Shown here piece after piece: positions 46,020 through 58,869 of a stretch of DNA of 64,000 bases (positions are counted from its first letter, which is position 1; the number at the start of each line of letters is the position of its first letter). The notes under the pieces are model-generated. The model made no database searches, had not been told where the DNA came from, and saw only the letters and a list, made by a program, of their open reading frames with translations. Position numbers and translations under genes: made by a program. This stretch comes from Lepeophtheirus salmonis (lineage: Eukaryota; Arthropoda; Copepoda; Siphonostomatoida; Caligidae), in contig NC_052137.2 in the NCBI RefSeq assembly GCF_016086655.4, forward strand, positions 36,600,007-36,664,006, read 5' to 3'.

Positions 46020-46262
46020 AAAACTCTTCTATCAAATCAAAGTAAGTTATTTTCTCAATGTGTTCCAAATTTATGTTCGAGTATGTATTTTTTACATTTT
46101 GAGTAAAACCTACCTTGAACTATGATCTTTACATCTCAAAATTTAATGGCCTCTTAATGTAAGAATATATGATTTTCGTACCAAGTTTGATCTGCTATAA
46201 TTCTGGTGACCAACAAACTCATAACCTCTATTCAACTTCGTTGATGGAGCGTCAGGGGCATT
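46020..46262 (+). repeat. Dispersed repeat E, copy 2
   Basis: It contains TACCTTGAACTATGATCTTT, ACATCTCAAAATTTAATGGC, TCGTACCAAGTTTGATCTGC, TCTGGTGACCAACAAACTC and CAACTTCGTTGATGGAGCG. It is collinear with 39880-40130 and 49380-49640. Confidence 0.6.
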
Positions 46263-46274
46263 CTCAGGGTTATA

Positions 46275-46650
46275 TAGAACTTTTTTTTTTTTTTTTGGGG
46301 GAGAAAGAAGGATTTGGATTTTTTTTGAAAATAATCCAAAATTTAAAATTTCAGACAAAAGTTCGGAAATTAAAAATTTCAAAATCCATAGACATTCACA
46401 AAAAACTAAAATTTTTGAAAAAATATTTCAAATATTTAATTTTTTGGGAAATTTTTTTCAAATATTACATTTCTTGAAGAAAATTTCAAAAATCCACAGG
46501 AATTCACAAAAAAGTAAATTTTTGAGGAAAAATTTTCAAAAATTTAATTTCAAAAATATAAAGCTATTCACAAAAAAAAAACATTACTTAAAAAAAATTC
46601 CAATTTAATTTATTTTTGCTCTGCTGTATAAATTCGTTCATTTTGTCCCC
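46275..46650 (-). repeat. A+T-rich array element, copy 7
   Basis: After a T19-like run and GGGGGAGAAAGAAGG the array shows ATCCATAGACATTCACAAAA, AAATCCACAGGAATTCACAA and TATAAAGCTATTCACAAAAA units. It ends TTGTCCCCCCCTCG. It directly abuts repeat E. Confidence 0.6.
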
Positions 46651-46659
46651 CCCTCGTAA

Positions 46660-48390
46660 TAAAACATCAATGTATGCAAGATGGTGCATATATACAAGTT
46701 GTCGTATTAACAAATAAGTAAACACACTACTAACTACGTAACTATCATCAGATGTATAAACAAACTTCTAATTAGTAAACAACGCTCAAGCCCCATTGAT
46801 ACAGCTCTTCCACACTATACATACCTATGCATGAACTCAATTCTTAATGTAACCAAGAACGGCTGTAATTATATTAGATACGTCTTTAATTATAATTTTA
46901 ACGACTTAACAAGGGAGACGTTACGAATACACAATTATGGCTCATTGGAGGATAATTAAAAGCCTTCTAAATGTGTATATGTATGTGTATCTAATGAGCA
47001 GTTTGTATTAATTATAGCTTTGGGTTTCAATTCTTCAATAGTATTTGACAATATAATTAAACAAATTATTAGTATATCATTTATAATGTATGACCAAAAA
47101 CCTAGTGGAACTAGGGAACCTTTTAAAAATAACTGGTTCTACCTGAGGGCTCAAACAATTCTGTGAATGGAGAATCGTACTTCATTTTATAACATAGAAT
47201 ACCTTAATCACTTTACTCAGGATCCGAGCACTATTTTGGAAAATGGAGGTGTCACTAACTTTAATGTAAAATAAAGATATTTCTTGTGATGCTATTAATA
47301 AGTTGCCAACATCGTCCTCCTTCTCCGTGAATTGTACTCTTTTTGGATCTTATTCAGAGGGACCGGGGGAACAACTTTCTTTATAACTTCATAAAATGTC
47401 TGGTGTTTATGTGTAAAGTTGATTTTACGGATTTTTTCGTAAAAAATAAAAGTCAATCAACTCTTTACGTCCGTATGTGACTAATTCGTCATATTATAAA
47501 AAAATACATATATCAAGAATAAATAAAGAAGTAAAGCTTAGAAACAGAACGAGGCTGGTAGAAAAAAGGTTCTGTTTACGTTTTAAGTTGGTGTTGCATC
47601 CCTTTTCATTAAAAACACAACTACTTTGGAGGTGCATTGATATTCATTTCAGTTCTCCTTGACATCAATTTCATTTTCCTGGATGGACAAATTTCCTGGA
47701 ACGCTAAGTAGTTGTAAACAATCATGTACTTTTAAAAAAGTATCCATTCATGCCACTAAAACCCATTATAAGTTGAGATTAAGACAAATACAACAGTTTT
47801 TATCGGCGGGACTTTTTAGTAACATCTGCGGTACCAACTGGCAATTATTACTTTTCTAAATGTAAACTTTTCCCAACTTTCGAAAAAAAAAAAAAAAAAT
47901 ACAAATATGAACTATAAACACTTTAATTTTCATGTTTGAGTAATTAAAAAAAAAAATCAAATAAAATTTAAATAAAAGGTTAAAGAATAAAGACAGATGA
48001 AAATCAAATATTTAATTTAATAAAAAAATATCCAAGATAGTAAACAAAAATCAAAATTCTACATTATTACTAATTTCAAAATATTTACCCTCTCACACAA
48101 AAACCAGCACTAATTGGACCTCATGTCCTTTCTTACCCTAGCTATATAATAGTTGTATACTCTTCAAAAGTGGTGATGCTATGGACCCCCTGTACCCCTC
48201 CTGTTGCACCACCCCGCTACTTTTATTTTACAAAATAGTTTTGTTTAGTATACGGGTACTTTATCGGGGGAGTGGCTTTAAAATAGTACTATACTAAATT
48301 GGTCATAGCTTTGATATTTCCTAGTTGTTTAAATATAAATTTGTTTCATTGTGGGATCCTTCACTAATGGGTTCCAGTGTTTCTTAATAA
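46660..48390. other. Intergenic, no confident gene
   Basis: A+T-rich. Frames at 47477-47662 and 47659-47859 are open for about 60 codons each without recognisable similarity or splice support. Confidence 0.35.
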
Positions 48391-48394
48391 TCTG

Positions 48395-48571
48395 TCAAAC
48401 ACATGCTAACTGTGGGTAAAATGTGATGGGAAATACAACTCGATTACATTCCACTTTGACACTGGGTTTGAGTGCTTCTTCACATGGTATCGCCATGGTT
48501 CTTCTCAGACAGTCTTCTAAAACTCTTCCAGAGTAATGTTGTTCTAACGTAGCCCGAGAGTCCACAATGCC
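48395..48571 (-). CDS. Candidate terminal coding exon of an unknown gene
   Basis: On the minus strand TTATTTTATTCATTCTTAG, a good acceptor, precedes an open frame of 58 codons. It reads GIVDSRATLEQHYSGRVLED, CLRRTMAIPCEEALKPSVKV, ECNRVVFPITFYPQLACV and ends in TGA (48395-48397). The stretch is G+C-richer than its surroundings and has protein-like composition. It has no start codon of its own, so it would be the last exon of a gene lying at higher coordinates. No convincing upstream exon was found. The family is not recognised, and a transposon origin cannot be excluded. Confidence 0.35.
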   Translation of the reverse strand, partial: GIVDSRATLEQHYSGRVLEDCLRRTMAIPCEEALKPSVKVECNRVVFPITFYPQLACV

Positions 48572-48579
48572 CTAAGAAT

Positions 48580-49370
48580 GAATAAAATAAGGAAAAATTT
48601 CAAAATCAATGACAAATTTAAAAGAACACGGTTTTTACTTTTACCGCCGGCCAAAGAGGATGTGTTTAATGTTTATAGCAGGAAGAAGTACGAAGCTAAA
48701 TTATATTTTTTTAAAAGAAGAAAAAATTAAATTTATCTCCCTTCTTTCTATTATCTTTTGCAATGCATTATTCAAATGTTGCAGTTAATATGCCTCATTT
48801 TTCAAAGGGAGTTTCATTCTTTGTTTATTGAATCCATTTTTCTCATGGAATACAAAAAAAAAATTCATGATGAATAATTTGTAGCAATAACTCAAATTGT
48901 TTTAAAAAACAAATCATGTCTTCAATGCATTGATCACACGTTCATCTATGAAGAGATAAACAAGTTTAAAAGCAGAGGTCATGACTTCTTGTTGGGAGAT
49001 TGATGTAGAAATTAAAAAAAATTCTTCATTATGATAAGTTTGTAAATATGTCATTGAAAAGCTTTATAGATAATTCAGACAAAAGATAACCATAATATAC
49101 CAAAATTGTTCATCCAATTCCCTCTTTTCTCGGACATGCCCCTTTTTACATTTCCCCATAGGACTTTTTATATTACATTAATGAAATTACACTTGTTTAA
49201 AATTTGCTTAAATAGAAAATAAAGTTTAAATTAAGGAAAGACAAAAATCCAAAATATTTATTAAAAAAAGTAAGATACAAAATATGTTGTTAAAAAAATT
49301 AAAAAAACAAAATATATTTCGACCTATAGTCATTTATTATAAATTGATATTTTTCCCTACATAAAGCATC
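48580..49370. other. Intergenic, no gene seen
   Basis: A+T-rich. If the exon at 48395-48571 is real, this would be its last intron. Confidence 0.35.
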
Positions 49371-49379
49371 TTCATAAAA

Positions 49380-49640
49380 CCTACATAAGGACATCAATGT
49401 GTCCTCTGTACCTTAATATGTTCCAAAGTTAGAGCCAATTATGTATTTTGAACGTTTGTACTACCTTGACCTTTTATCTTTACCTCTAAAAATTTAATAG
49501 GCTCTTACATTGACCATATATAATCTTTGTACTAAGTTAGATCAAAATTATGTCAAACTTTTGCAATCATCTTGGTGACCAATAGACAATCAGAGACAAG
49601 AATATAATTTACGTTCAAATTGGTTGGTGGAGGTAACGAT
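49380..49640 (+). repeat. Dispersed repeat E, copy 3
   Basis: It contains TACCTTGACCTTTTATCTTT, ACCTCTAAAAATTTAATAGG, CTTTGTACTAAGTTAGATC, AATCATCTTGGTGACCAATA and TTGGTTGGTGGAGGTAACG. It is the best preserved of the three copies. Confidence 0.65.
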
Positions 49641-50079
49641 ACTAAATACTCTTAAATTTATTTTATTTCAAAATATTAAACTCTTCCCCCGTAGGACAAT
49701 TGTTCTCTTTTTCAAAAATCAAAATATAATCACCCTATTTATTGAATATTATTAGAGGCCTGCCTAATGGTGTGGCTCTAAATTCAAAAAATTAGCGGGA
49801 GCTAGAAAAGGATTTTACGCAATTTTTAACATATTTGGAAGATTTTATGAAAAATTGGAGGTACAAAGAGGGTTTAAAACTCCAAATGGACCTTTTTTTA
49901 TACGCTCATGGTAATGAAATAGAAATGACTTATAGTATAACCGCTTGCACGATCTTTTTAGTATGGATTTACTTTTGAAATGACATAGAAACATGAGGGG
50001 TTTTTAAAAGTTTGACATTTAAAGAAAATGCTGCTATGTTAATAATCCATAAAATATGTCGTATCTGTATGTAAAAATA

Positions 50080-50320
50080 AAAGAAACCGAAAATTAACGT
50101 GGTAATCCTGACAACTTGTAGAATGTTTGGGAGGAGAATAGCTTCGGTCTCATGGCGATTTATTAGATTTGCTACAAACAGCCGTGAGGGAAGGAAATCA
50201 ATGCAAATTTCACTGCGTATATAGCAAAGACATATAGGCTGGAATGCCTCCTATCTTCTATCCTCAATTCTTCTAATATTTCAATCATGACTTACAATGG
50301 TATAACAAGTCATAAAAATC
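50080..50320 (+). repeat. Dispersed repeat A, copy 5
   Basis: It runs AACGTGGTAATCCTGACAAC, TTGTAGAATGTTTGGGAGG, CTCATGGCGATTTATTAGAT, CTATCCTCAATTCTTCTA. It is followed within about 30 bp by another copy in the same orientation. Confidence 0.6.
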
Positions 50321-50344
50321 GACTGTATTATGGGGATGTTAAAA

Positions 50345-50760
50345 AAAAGTAACTGGAAATTAACATGGTAACACTGATAATTTGAAGAATATTTTGAAGG
50401 AATCAGCTACATTGAGCAGCTGTGACAAGGGAAATAGTTGCAGGGAGGAGAAATAAATTAACAAGGAAATAGGCAAGAATTACTCCAATGCCAATCCTTG
50501 ATTCTACTCTGATTCCAACAAGGACTTTCAATTATATCTCTACAAAAAATCTTCAGGGGTAGGCTTCGTTTTTTATAAGACCACACAAATGTTCAATCAG
50601 GGTTTGAAAATATTTGAATCTATTTTGAAAAGGAAGTTCACTACTCAGTAATTAAATAATAATGACACTTGCTAAGGAAAAGAAAATTCATTCTTCAGAT
50701 TACAAATTCCAAAAAAACGGGGATACTAAAAAATTCATACAATTTACATCACTACTGATA
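50345..50760 (+). repeat. Dispersed repeat A, copy 6 (tandem with copy 5)
   Basis: It runs AACATGGTAACACTGATAAT, TTGAAGAATATTTTGAAGG, GAGCAGCTGTGACAAGGG, AGGCAAGAATTACTCCAATG, CTTGATTCTACTCTGATTCC. A downstream part shares CACAAATGTTCAATCAGG and GTAATTAAATAATAATGACA with copies 3 and 7. Confidence 0.65.
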
Positions 50761-50769
50761 GCTCCGGAG

Positions 50770-51990
50770 GAGTAAACGTCACTTTATGTCACTCATGACC
50801 ATACGTACTAATGATTACTTTAATGTTCTATTTAAAAAAAAACATTAATAATGGTAGCAGCATTGGAAAATAAAAATGCCTGTTCAGATTGCTGCATAGA
50901 AAAAAACCGCTTCCATTTTTTAGGGGATATTTTATACACCTCTGGAAATAAATATACGTACCTACAATCTACGAGTACAATGTATATACCTACACTGGTT
51001 TTTATAGTACATATCGTTCATCCATATTACTCACGGTACAATACTCAATTTACTCGACATTTTTATTAAGAAAGTTTAATATTAAAAAGTAATGGATCGT
51101 TTTTGGTCTTGCAAAAATTACAATGAATTAAATTTTTTTTTTCTTAACTGTACTGGAAAGTGCATCACTGGTTCTCGGGATTTTTTTGTTCGCTATTCTT
51201 CTGTTTATTTCCTGTTTTCAGTTTTAGATACGCTGACAGAAGAAATTAGTACAGCGTTTCTCAATCTTTCTTACTTGTACCTCCTTGGGAGCTCCCTTTA
51301 TTATAAAAATTAATTTTTTTTTAAAGTAATGATACTTGTTGGAAATCTTTTTGCCACTTCTTAGAATTGCTCCACGGTCAGGGCGTTAGAACTAATGAGG
51401 CGTTGAGTTTTGTAAAAATGACGTCACAAAGTGATCATTCTTTAATCACTCAACTTTCGTTATTATTGTTATTCAATAAGAAAATAAATTGTCTTTTTTT
51501 GTTCCCTGTTTCCGGTTGCCACTGTCCATACCTCCCTTGTGGAATTCTTCTTACAGGTTGAGAATCAGTACTAACTCTTTTCATACTTACTATTTTGATA
51601 TTTGTGATTTACGAATAATCTGCTGAGTTTTTCATTGATAGAGAGATGAGAACTGCTGGAATCTTGAAGATGGTAAAAACTGGGTATGAGATTATGTCAT
51701 AAAAAGAAAAGTAACCCCATTTAAAAATATATCTGCTCATGATATTTGAATTTTTAAAATAGGAAAAAATACTTAATCAAAATACAAATACTTTGGAAAT
51801 TGCTAATTGGTAGGGATATAAATATTGAACAAATTGTGGTGAGCATAAATTAAAAAAAAAGTATGGGTTGGTAAGAGCAAAATATGATTACTAAGATGAA
51901 TTAATCCTTCTTATTAAAAAAAAATTTAACGTAGTAGGTAGCAATGAGCATCATAGTGTGTAGAAAGTTATGCTAATCAGTAGATTTCGA
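50770..51990. other. Intergenic, no confident gene
   Basis: Open frames of about 70 codons at 50851-51069 and 51092-51313 have no recognised similarity. A+T-rich. Confidence 0.35.
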
Positions 51991-51999
51991 GTATATTAA

Positions 52000-52400
52000 A
52001 AAAATAAACCAAAAAGCAACATGGTAACCCTGAAAATTTGAAGAATGGTTTGGAGAGAGCAGCTTAGCTCTCATGACGTTTTCATTAGATCAGCTACACG
52101 CAGCTGAGACGAGGTGAGAAGGAAATAAACAAAGATATAGGCAAGAATTACTTCAATATCAATCCTCAATTCTACTGTGAGTCCAACAAGGATTATAACT
52201 CCAAAACAAATACTGATTTCTCAAGGTTACTCTCCGTCTTTTATGTGTACAACACAAATGCTCAATCCCACTTTGTATATATTTGTATCTGGTACATAAA
52301 ATGAATTTCACTCCTCAGAAGTCCAAAAATAATGATATCAGCTCAGGAAAAGACACTCGTCATTGTGTCTACTTAAAAAACGGGCGAGCTAGAAAATACA
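52000..52400 (+). repeat. Dispersed repeat A, copy 7 (best preserved)
   Basis: The order is AACATGGTAACCCTGAAAAT, GAAGAATGGTTTGGAGAGAG, CAGCTTAGCTCTCATGACG, TAGATCAGCTACACGCAGCTG, GGCAAGAATTACTTCAATAT, CAATCCTCAATTCTACTG, GAGTCCAACAAGGATTATAA, CTCCGTCTTTTATGTGTAC and TCACTCCTCAGAAGTCC. It is a useful reference for the family length of about 400 bp. No reading frame and no clear terminal repeats. Confidence 0.65.
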
Positions 52401-52409
52401 TGCGATTAG

Positions 52410-54150
52410 TGTCACTGTTTAATGTTAATAGAAATCTATTTTAGCAGATATGTCGTCGTGCAAAATTACTGTATTTTTTATGGCATCATTTTATCAGGCT
52501 TAGTTTTACACAAATTCGAAGAAAATTATTCAGATACCATCTAATGGGTATGTGTTTGGGGAAGTTTTGGCTCATCGGGATTCCTTTATTTTTCATTGTA
52601 TATCTCTTTTTAGATCACTTTACTCCCCCCCAACGACTCCTTTTCTTTTCGTCACTTACTCCAAGATGAACTCATAATGATCCCTAGGGACTCATTAGGA
52701 ACAGCATATCATTATTACATGGAAACAATAATGAAATAAAGGAAGACTGCCAAAAAGAAGAAAAATAAAAATAGAAAGTCGTTAACTCTGACTAACTAAT
52801 GACAGACATCCTGATCCGAATAGGATGGGAGGGGAAGGACACAGAGGCATTTACCAAATATGTATAATATTATTAATAATCCTACAATACTATGAATTGT
52901 TACTCCATCTCCTACAATAAAATAAATATGAATATAATAATAAAATTATGTGAGTGTAATTGTAGGAGAAAAGTTATATGTGAGTACGTCCAAAACAGGA
53001 TTCAAGCCATTATTCATACTATTATTCACTTAGTTATTATAACTTTAGTTGTTAAAGAGAGAGAGAAAGAGGGAAAAAAATCTTATTCCCTCTCAAACAT
53101 TCATTGTGCGAATTGAAAGGTTTAAATTATAATTTGTATGTATGTATGTACATAAATATAATATTTAACGGGTAAAAAAAAACTTTAACATCCCTTGAAG
53201 TTGACACAATAATTTTTTGACAAAAAAAAGTAAAAAAAATTACAAAAATAACCTTTTTAATAAAATATATAATTTTTAACTTCAAGATACTATATGAGGT
53301 CCAGCAGCTTAAAAACCATCTTGAACTAAAAAAAAAAAAGGATAATGTATACATACAGCCCAATATTTCTAAAACATATTTGAGTCATTAATAGGTTCAG
53401 TTTTTTCTAATTAGGGGGATGACTTAAGATAGCCATGAATTTTAGCTATATTGTGTTTTGATATCATTATTTGATTTAAGAGACTTATAACGGCTCCTAT
53501 ATAGTTTTTCAAATATACATAATCTATCAATTTTTCATTCTCTTTTTGTTACGATCATCACTATATATTATGAGTAAGTTATACGGGTCTAAAGAAGAGT
53601 GTCGTTTTTCATCATTTCCAGCCTAAAAATGGAAATATATCGAGTTCAGAACAAGATACACAGTCAATAAAAACCACTTCCTCAGAACGATAATAGTCCC
53701 GAATTACTATATTCCCAGATATTTCAAAATTCAAATGACTGAGAGAGAAATTAAGATCTGTTTTGGATTCTACCCTGGAACATAAATTTCTTTTTGGTAA
53801 GACTTCATTTATACAAAAGGAATGTTCCCGGGATAATTTGTTGATAGAAATGGACTAATATTCGTCCAAGAATCCTCACTCAATTTTGAGAAAAAATATT
53901 CAAGCTTACTTTTGTATTGACGGGTCACATATGACATATTAATATTCATTTTAAGAGCCAGTCTTTTATAGAGTATATTAGACTTGTTCTAAAAGGTTTT
54001 TTTTTCAAAAAGTTGGAAAAGACATACTTCAAAAATGTTCCTATTGGTAAAAAAACGAAAAAAATATATTATTATATTTGATCAACTAGTGGTTGTCTCT
54101 GGTACTAAACGGAGTTATTAAGCGTCGACAAACCGTCGAATTTTGATTTA
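52410..54150. other. Intergenic, no gene seen
   Basis: A+T-rich, with a TATGTATGTATGTAC tract near 53136-53150 and a GAGAGAGAGAAAGAGGG tract near 53057. No exon recognised. Confidence 0.4.
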
Positions 54151-54159
54151 GTATTATAG

Positions 54160-54560
54160 AATATACCTCCTCAAGAAATCATCCGTGTTTCTCTCCGTCT
54201 TTAATGGGCACTCTTACACGTAGTTGCTCTAAATTAAAATGATGTTCACTCCTCAAGAATAAAAGAAAAATATTAACACCATGATATTTTTTATATGGCA
54301 TGATGCCCAGTCTCTAGAGTGCAACTTGGCTGACCTTAAGCTACACACGCTTGATGCTAAACCGAATCTAAAGTCAGATTAATCACTTTTTATTTTATAC
54401 TAGTTGTAGTACAAAGACTTATTTTTCTTCAATAATATTAAAAACAACTCCCCAAGAAATCCTCAGCGTGACTCTCTGTTTTTTATAGGCCACTCCTACG
54501 TAACTACTCAATACTCATATCAACTCATATGTCTTCTTTCCTTTAGAATGAAAGAAAAAA
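54160..54560 (+). repeat. Dispersed repeat A, two partial 3' copies
   Basis: 54165-54360 has AGAAATCATCCGTGTTTCTC, TCCGTCTTTAATGGGCAC and TCACTCCTCAAGAATAAAAG. 54445-54560 has AGAAATCCTCAGCGTGACTC and TGTTTTTTATAGGCCACTCC. Both match only the 3' half of copy 7. Confidence 0.5.
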
Positions 54561-54759
54561 AATATGTTTGAAGTACTTCCGTCTAATGGAGTACTCCCTA
54601 ATAAAAAAACAAAACAAAATTGCATGTCGAGGGAAAGGCATCACAACACAGAGGCCTTCAAAGCCACTGTCAGCCAGCACAGGGATTCTTACATAAAAAA
54701 ACAGTCACCATTAGTCAAAATAAAGCAACTTGTTATAATTTTGTTCCTTCAATAATCTT

Positions 54760-57700
54760 TTATTAAATGATTATTTTTTGTAAAAAAATGACAAATAAAA
54801 TATTGCTGTACCCCGTATAGCACGCACTTTTTTTTGTCCTTAATGTATAACATAAGACCTAAACTTTTTGAAAGCGTTTTTCAAAGTGAAAAAGTGTATG
54901 GGGTTATCGTATAAGTTTGCCCCCCACACGTCATACTTTCTCCTTCTCTTTCGAAATTGGCGACAGCGATGCCGGATAGTTGGAATTCAATTATTGCACA
55001 GCCTTTTAATAATAAGAAAATCACTTTGAGAAGCAAATAATATATTATTAGAGTAGATTTCGATTTTTTTTTGAGGTATTTTGGGAATTGGCACTTTAGA
55101 GTATCAGGAAATTAAAGGAAAGTTCTTCAATATGTATTGGAGGTTATTAGCTTGTCTATTATGATGTACTCAGGGGGTGGGGGAGTAAGTCGTAGTCGAT
55201 CCGTGGACTGAGGGATGAGGTGGGAGGGGTTACATCTCATTAAGTAAAACACCTTTTTTATCTACCATTAACCCTTACAGGATAGTTGCAGGACGAAAGT
55301 AATATGTATCATAGAAATGAACTTCCATATCATCAAATCCATTGACTCCTGAAACAGAAAGTTCTATAAACATAAATAAATACAAGTATATTTGACAAAC
55401 TCCAATAACTGTCTAAGTCGACGTGTCAACTAATAATTATTATTTTGTGAAGCGTCGATTCGTTGCACTTGGCAAAGCTATTTCCTTATTATGAAAAGGT
55501 TTCAATAATTGAATTTCAACTTTTCGCTGTCTCCAATTTCGAGAGGGAAAGATAAAGTTTGACGAGCGGTCAAACTTATACAATATACTCAATGTGCAAA
55601 TTTTCTATTTAAAGAAATTGATATTTTTAGTATAATGGATACTAATACTTGTCACTATACGTGTAATACACAATATAATTATTAATGCCATACGGATATG
55701 AGGTGAATATAGCTTTATTCTAGTGCCATCTCTGATTTTTTTGCCCCGTACTCCACAACTAAGAATACAATTTAGCTTTACTAGAGTAATGAACTTTCCT
55801 GAGTGGTTGTCATAAGGGGTAAATTCACATTGAAAAAGGTCTTTTAAAAAAGTTTACGAGTCTAATGTATTTACATATATGTATTCTATTAAAAATAAAA
55901 TCAATTTCATTGCATTTAAAAAAGGTATGTACATAACTTAGGGTTTATTAATAGCGTCATTAATCATTTATGGGCTTGGGAAATTAATTATATGCATTTT
56001 TTTATTTCTTATTTCGAGGGTTCATTTGCAGAAAATTCAATACATGCATTTGTATACCAATCATAATTTACACTTACATAATTGAATAGTCGCTATAATA
56101 AATAGTAAATTAATTTATCAAAATTCATAACGTCTTAACTATGGTCGGAGGGATTTACTTATATATGCTCCATAAATATTATTATGCTATGAATATAAAA
56201 TAAAATCTGCCAAAATATACGTAGACATCATAAACTTTGAATATCTTATTTTTCCTCAATTTTTTTTCTTAGAATTGTTATTATAGAAAGGATGTTATTC
56301 CACTACTAATAAGAAAATTTATTGCTCGAGTAATCTCTATACTCAAATCAAAACTATAAAACAAAGGCCAAAAACGCGCCTGTTAGCTTTAGAAAATTTC
56401 CTTGCAACATGAAAACTTTTTTCCCCTACAAGTTGTCACTTTTCAGATACGACAGTAAGACATTACTTTATCATTTTCTCGCGTGACGTATGTAATGTTT
56501 TATATTTTATTAGCCGTAGAATGTACCTTGTTAATTCAATTAAAAGGGTGAATTTATAACTGCCTAACTAGTTATATCAATGTATTGAGTATTCTTGAAG
56601 CCATTTTAACAGATCCCGTAGTCATTTTTTCCCCGTTTTACTCGGACTTAATCAGTTGCAGAGACTAGTAAAATAGACAATTGTAATTAGCTCTCTGAAA
56701 AAAATATGGACTGAAATGATTTGTCGTCTCATATGATCATGTCTGATAACTCGATTCCTATTGTGCATTCACTGATCCCAATACATAAATAGAGATGGGA
56801 TTTTAGCTTATTTTAATTCTTCGCACTTTCAGAAAATGTATCTTTTTTTTTTACATCTCTATATTGTTGCTCTCAGTACTAATACTAGTAGACTTGCCTT
56901 TGATTACAGGCAGATACCTGTAGAGGATGAGTAGGACTAATGGATTTTTGTTTGAGTTCTTCTTTGAAATTTTGGATTAACAATTAAACAATTTAACTAC
57001 TAATAGGTTCAAATATTCATACTTCATTGCATTTACTTAATGTCAGCTGTCGATTTGTTTTCTATTCTTGAACATTATTCACGACAACCTTCTTGACTTG
57101 ATTTTTATCAATGTCAATATATTATAGCTATAACTAAATAATAAACCATATAATACAACTTAAAAAGATTTGTCGTCAAAAAAGTGTTATATATGAAAAT
57201 TGAAAGGAAAACACAATTGATAAAAAACATTCCAAGATAAATTGTTTATTAAGTTATCTTGAACATATCTCTAATCATAAAAAATACAGTCAAACGAAGA
57301 ATCTTAAATGGAAGCTAACATTTTTTTATTGATTTTTTCAGTTTAACTTATTTTATTTTACTTGTTGTAATTCGTTATCAATTTTTTAGAAGCAAGAAAA
57401 TTAACTCATATTTAAATATGCATCATACACAATGTATTTGATTAGTATTAATTGATTAAATGTAAGTAATCTAATCGAGTCTTATATTCAATTTCTGAAA
57501 TTTTCCTCCCTCAAGAATATTCAGTACTTCTTACAATTTGTAAAATAATTGACTTAATCATATTTAATTTCAAACACTCATGCACACGTATATTACATAT
57601 TTATTTATTTAATACTATAGAAGAAAATCAATGTTAAACTTACAAAAATCAATCAAAAAGTAACTGAATGTTTTTTTCCATTTTAATTTTTATCCGTTTA

Positions 57701-58670
57701 ATTATTTCATTTCTAAGTATGGCTCTGAATCGAAATGATACTCTAAAAACTTGACTTGTATTAAAAGGCTTTGAAGGCCAAATCTATTGCAATTGAAAAT
57801 TTAAAATATCCTTTTCGTGTTTAATTGCCTAAATAACACACACTAATAAATGTAGGGTATTGCCGGCGGGTGTTCCAAGACCTGCTTTTTTTTTTGTATA
57901 GTGTAATTAATAACTATTCTTTAACTAATAAATAAAAGTTGGCAACAGCGAAAATACAAAAGAGAGGCTACTTTATGTTTATTTTACTTTTTAATTTTCC
58001 TTCCTGTTTTAGAGTCGAGGTTGAGAGTGAATAAAAAAGCTAGTCGTGTATATCAATACACATAAAAAAACCAGTGGCATATGTGGGCTAATGTTTTTTT
58101 TTAATCAACTTCTTCTTTTCCTTTTGACGTCACCTTCCTGTTGTGCTGTTTTTTTTTCTAATAATGAAAAAGGCTGATGATCATCCATCCCTCCTTCGTT
58201 TTTCACCCCTTCTCCCATGACTACAGCATACAATGTATAACTAACATATATTTCTATATTAAGTTATGACAAACTCATTTATGTACATACATAGCATACT
58301 CCTGGATAAGGAACGTTGCAAAGAGATAGGGAATAGAGAGAGATATATTTACTATAAGCAAAATAATTGTTTGTGTCTCGTTAAGAGATGAGGGGAATTC
58401 CACAACATACACCAAATACTCCCGTAATAATATGTATTTTACCCCTCCTTTCTAATTGATAATATATGAGTCTTTTATATATTATATAGTGGGTCCTTTT
58501 TTTGTTTTTCTTCTTCTTATTGTTATTATTATCAATATTATTCTAGAAAGCAGAACGACAGAAGAACAATAAAAACCATTTGTGAACAATTTGCTTTAAT
58601 GATAATATCACAAATTTACTTCATTTTCGTAGGATTAGAGAAGTGGAAGTATGTAGTTTGTTATACCTAC
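54760..58670. other. Long intergenic stretch, no gene seen
   Basis: Nearly 4 kb of A+T-rich sequence. The open frames are short and without coding character. No recognisable transposon or RNA gene was found. It is the longest featureless part of the window. Confidence 0.4.
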
Positions 58671-58677
58671 AATATGA

Positions 58678-58860
58678 GGGTGGTCTGAAAAGTTTCACAA
58701 CCAACAAAGATACAATAATTTTTTTTCTGAATTTTTATTTTTCAACATGGTCTCCTTGTAACACCACAAACTTCTTCCAGCAATGCTCCCATCTCTCTAA
58801 ACCGTCCAAATAGTACTCGACGTTTTTCTTTGCAAATCATGGAAATTCATTGGATCGGGA
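58678..58860 (-). pseudogene. mariner-like transposase 3' end with terminal repeat
   Basis: On the minus strand VEYYLDGLERWEHCWKKFV continues to VLQGDHVEK, the typical C-terminus of mariner transposases ('GIxxLxxRWxKCIxxxGDYVE'). The plus-strand text GGTGGTCTGAAAAGTTTCAC at 58680 resembles a mariner inverted repeat end. Everything 5' of this is missing, so the copy is truncated at about 58860. Confidence 0.65.
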
Positions 58861-58869
58861 CATTGCCTC

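Noticed and set aside
51092..51313. 73-codon frame as a gene
   Set aside because: No recognised similarity, no splice signals that extend it, and composition like that of the flanking intergenic DNA.
53127..53363. 78-codon minus-strand frame rich in Phe and Ile
   Set aside because: A translation of T- and A-rich intergenic sequence. Apparent hydrophobicity is only base composition.
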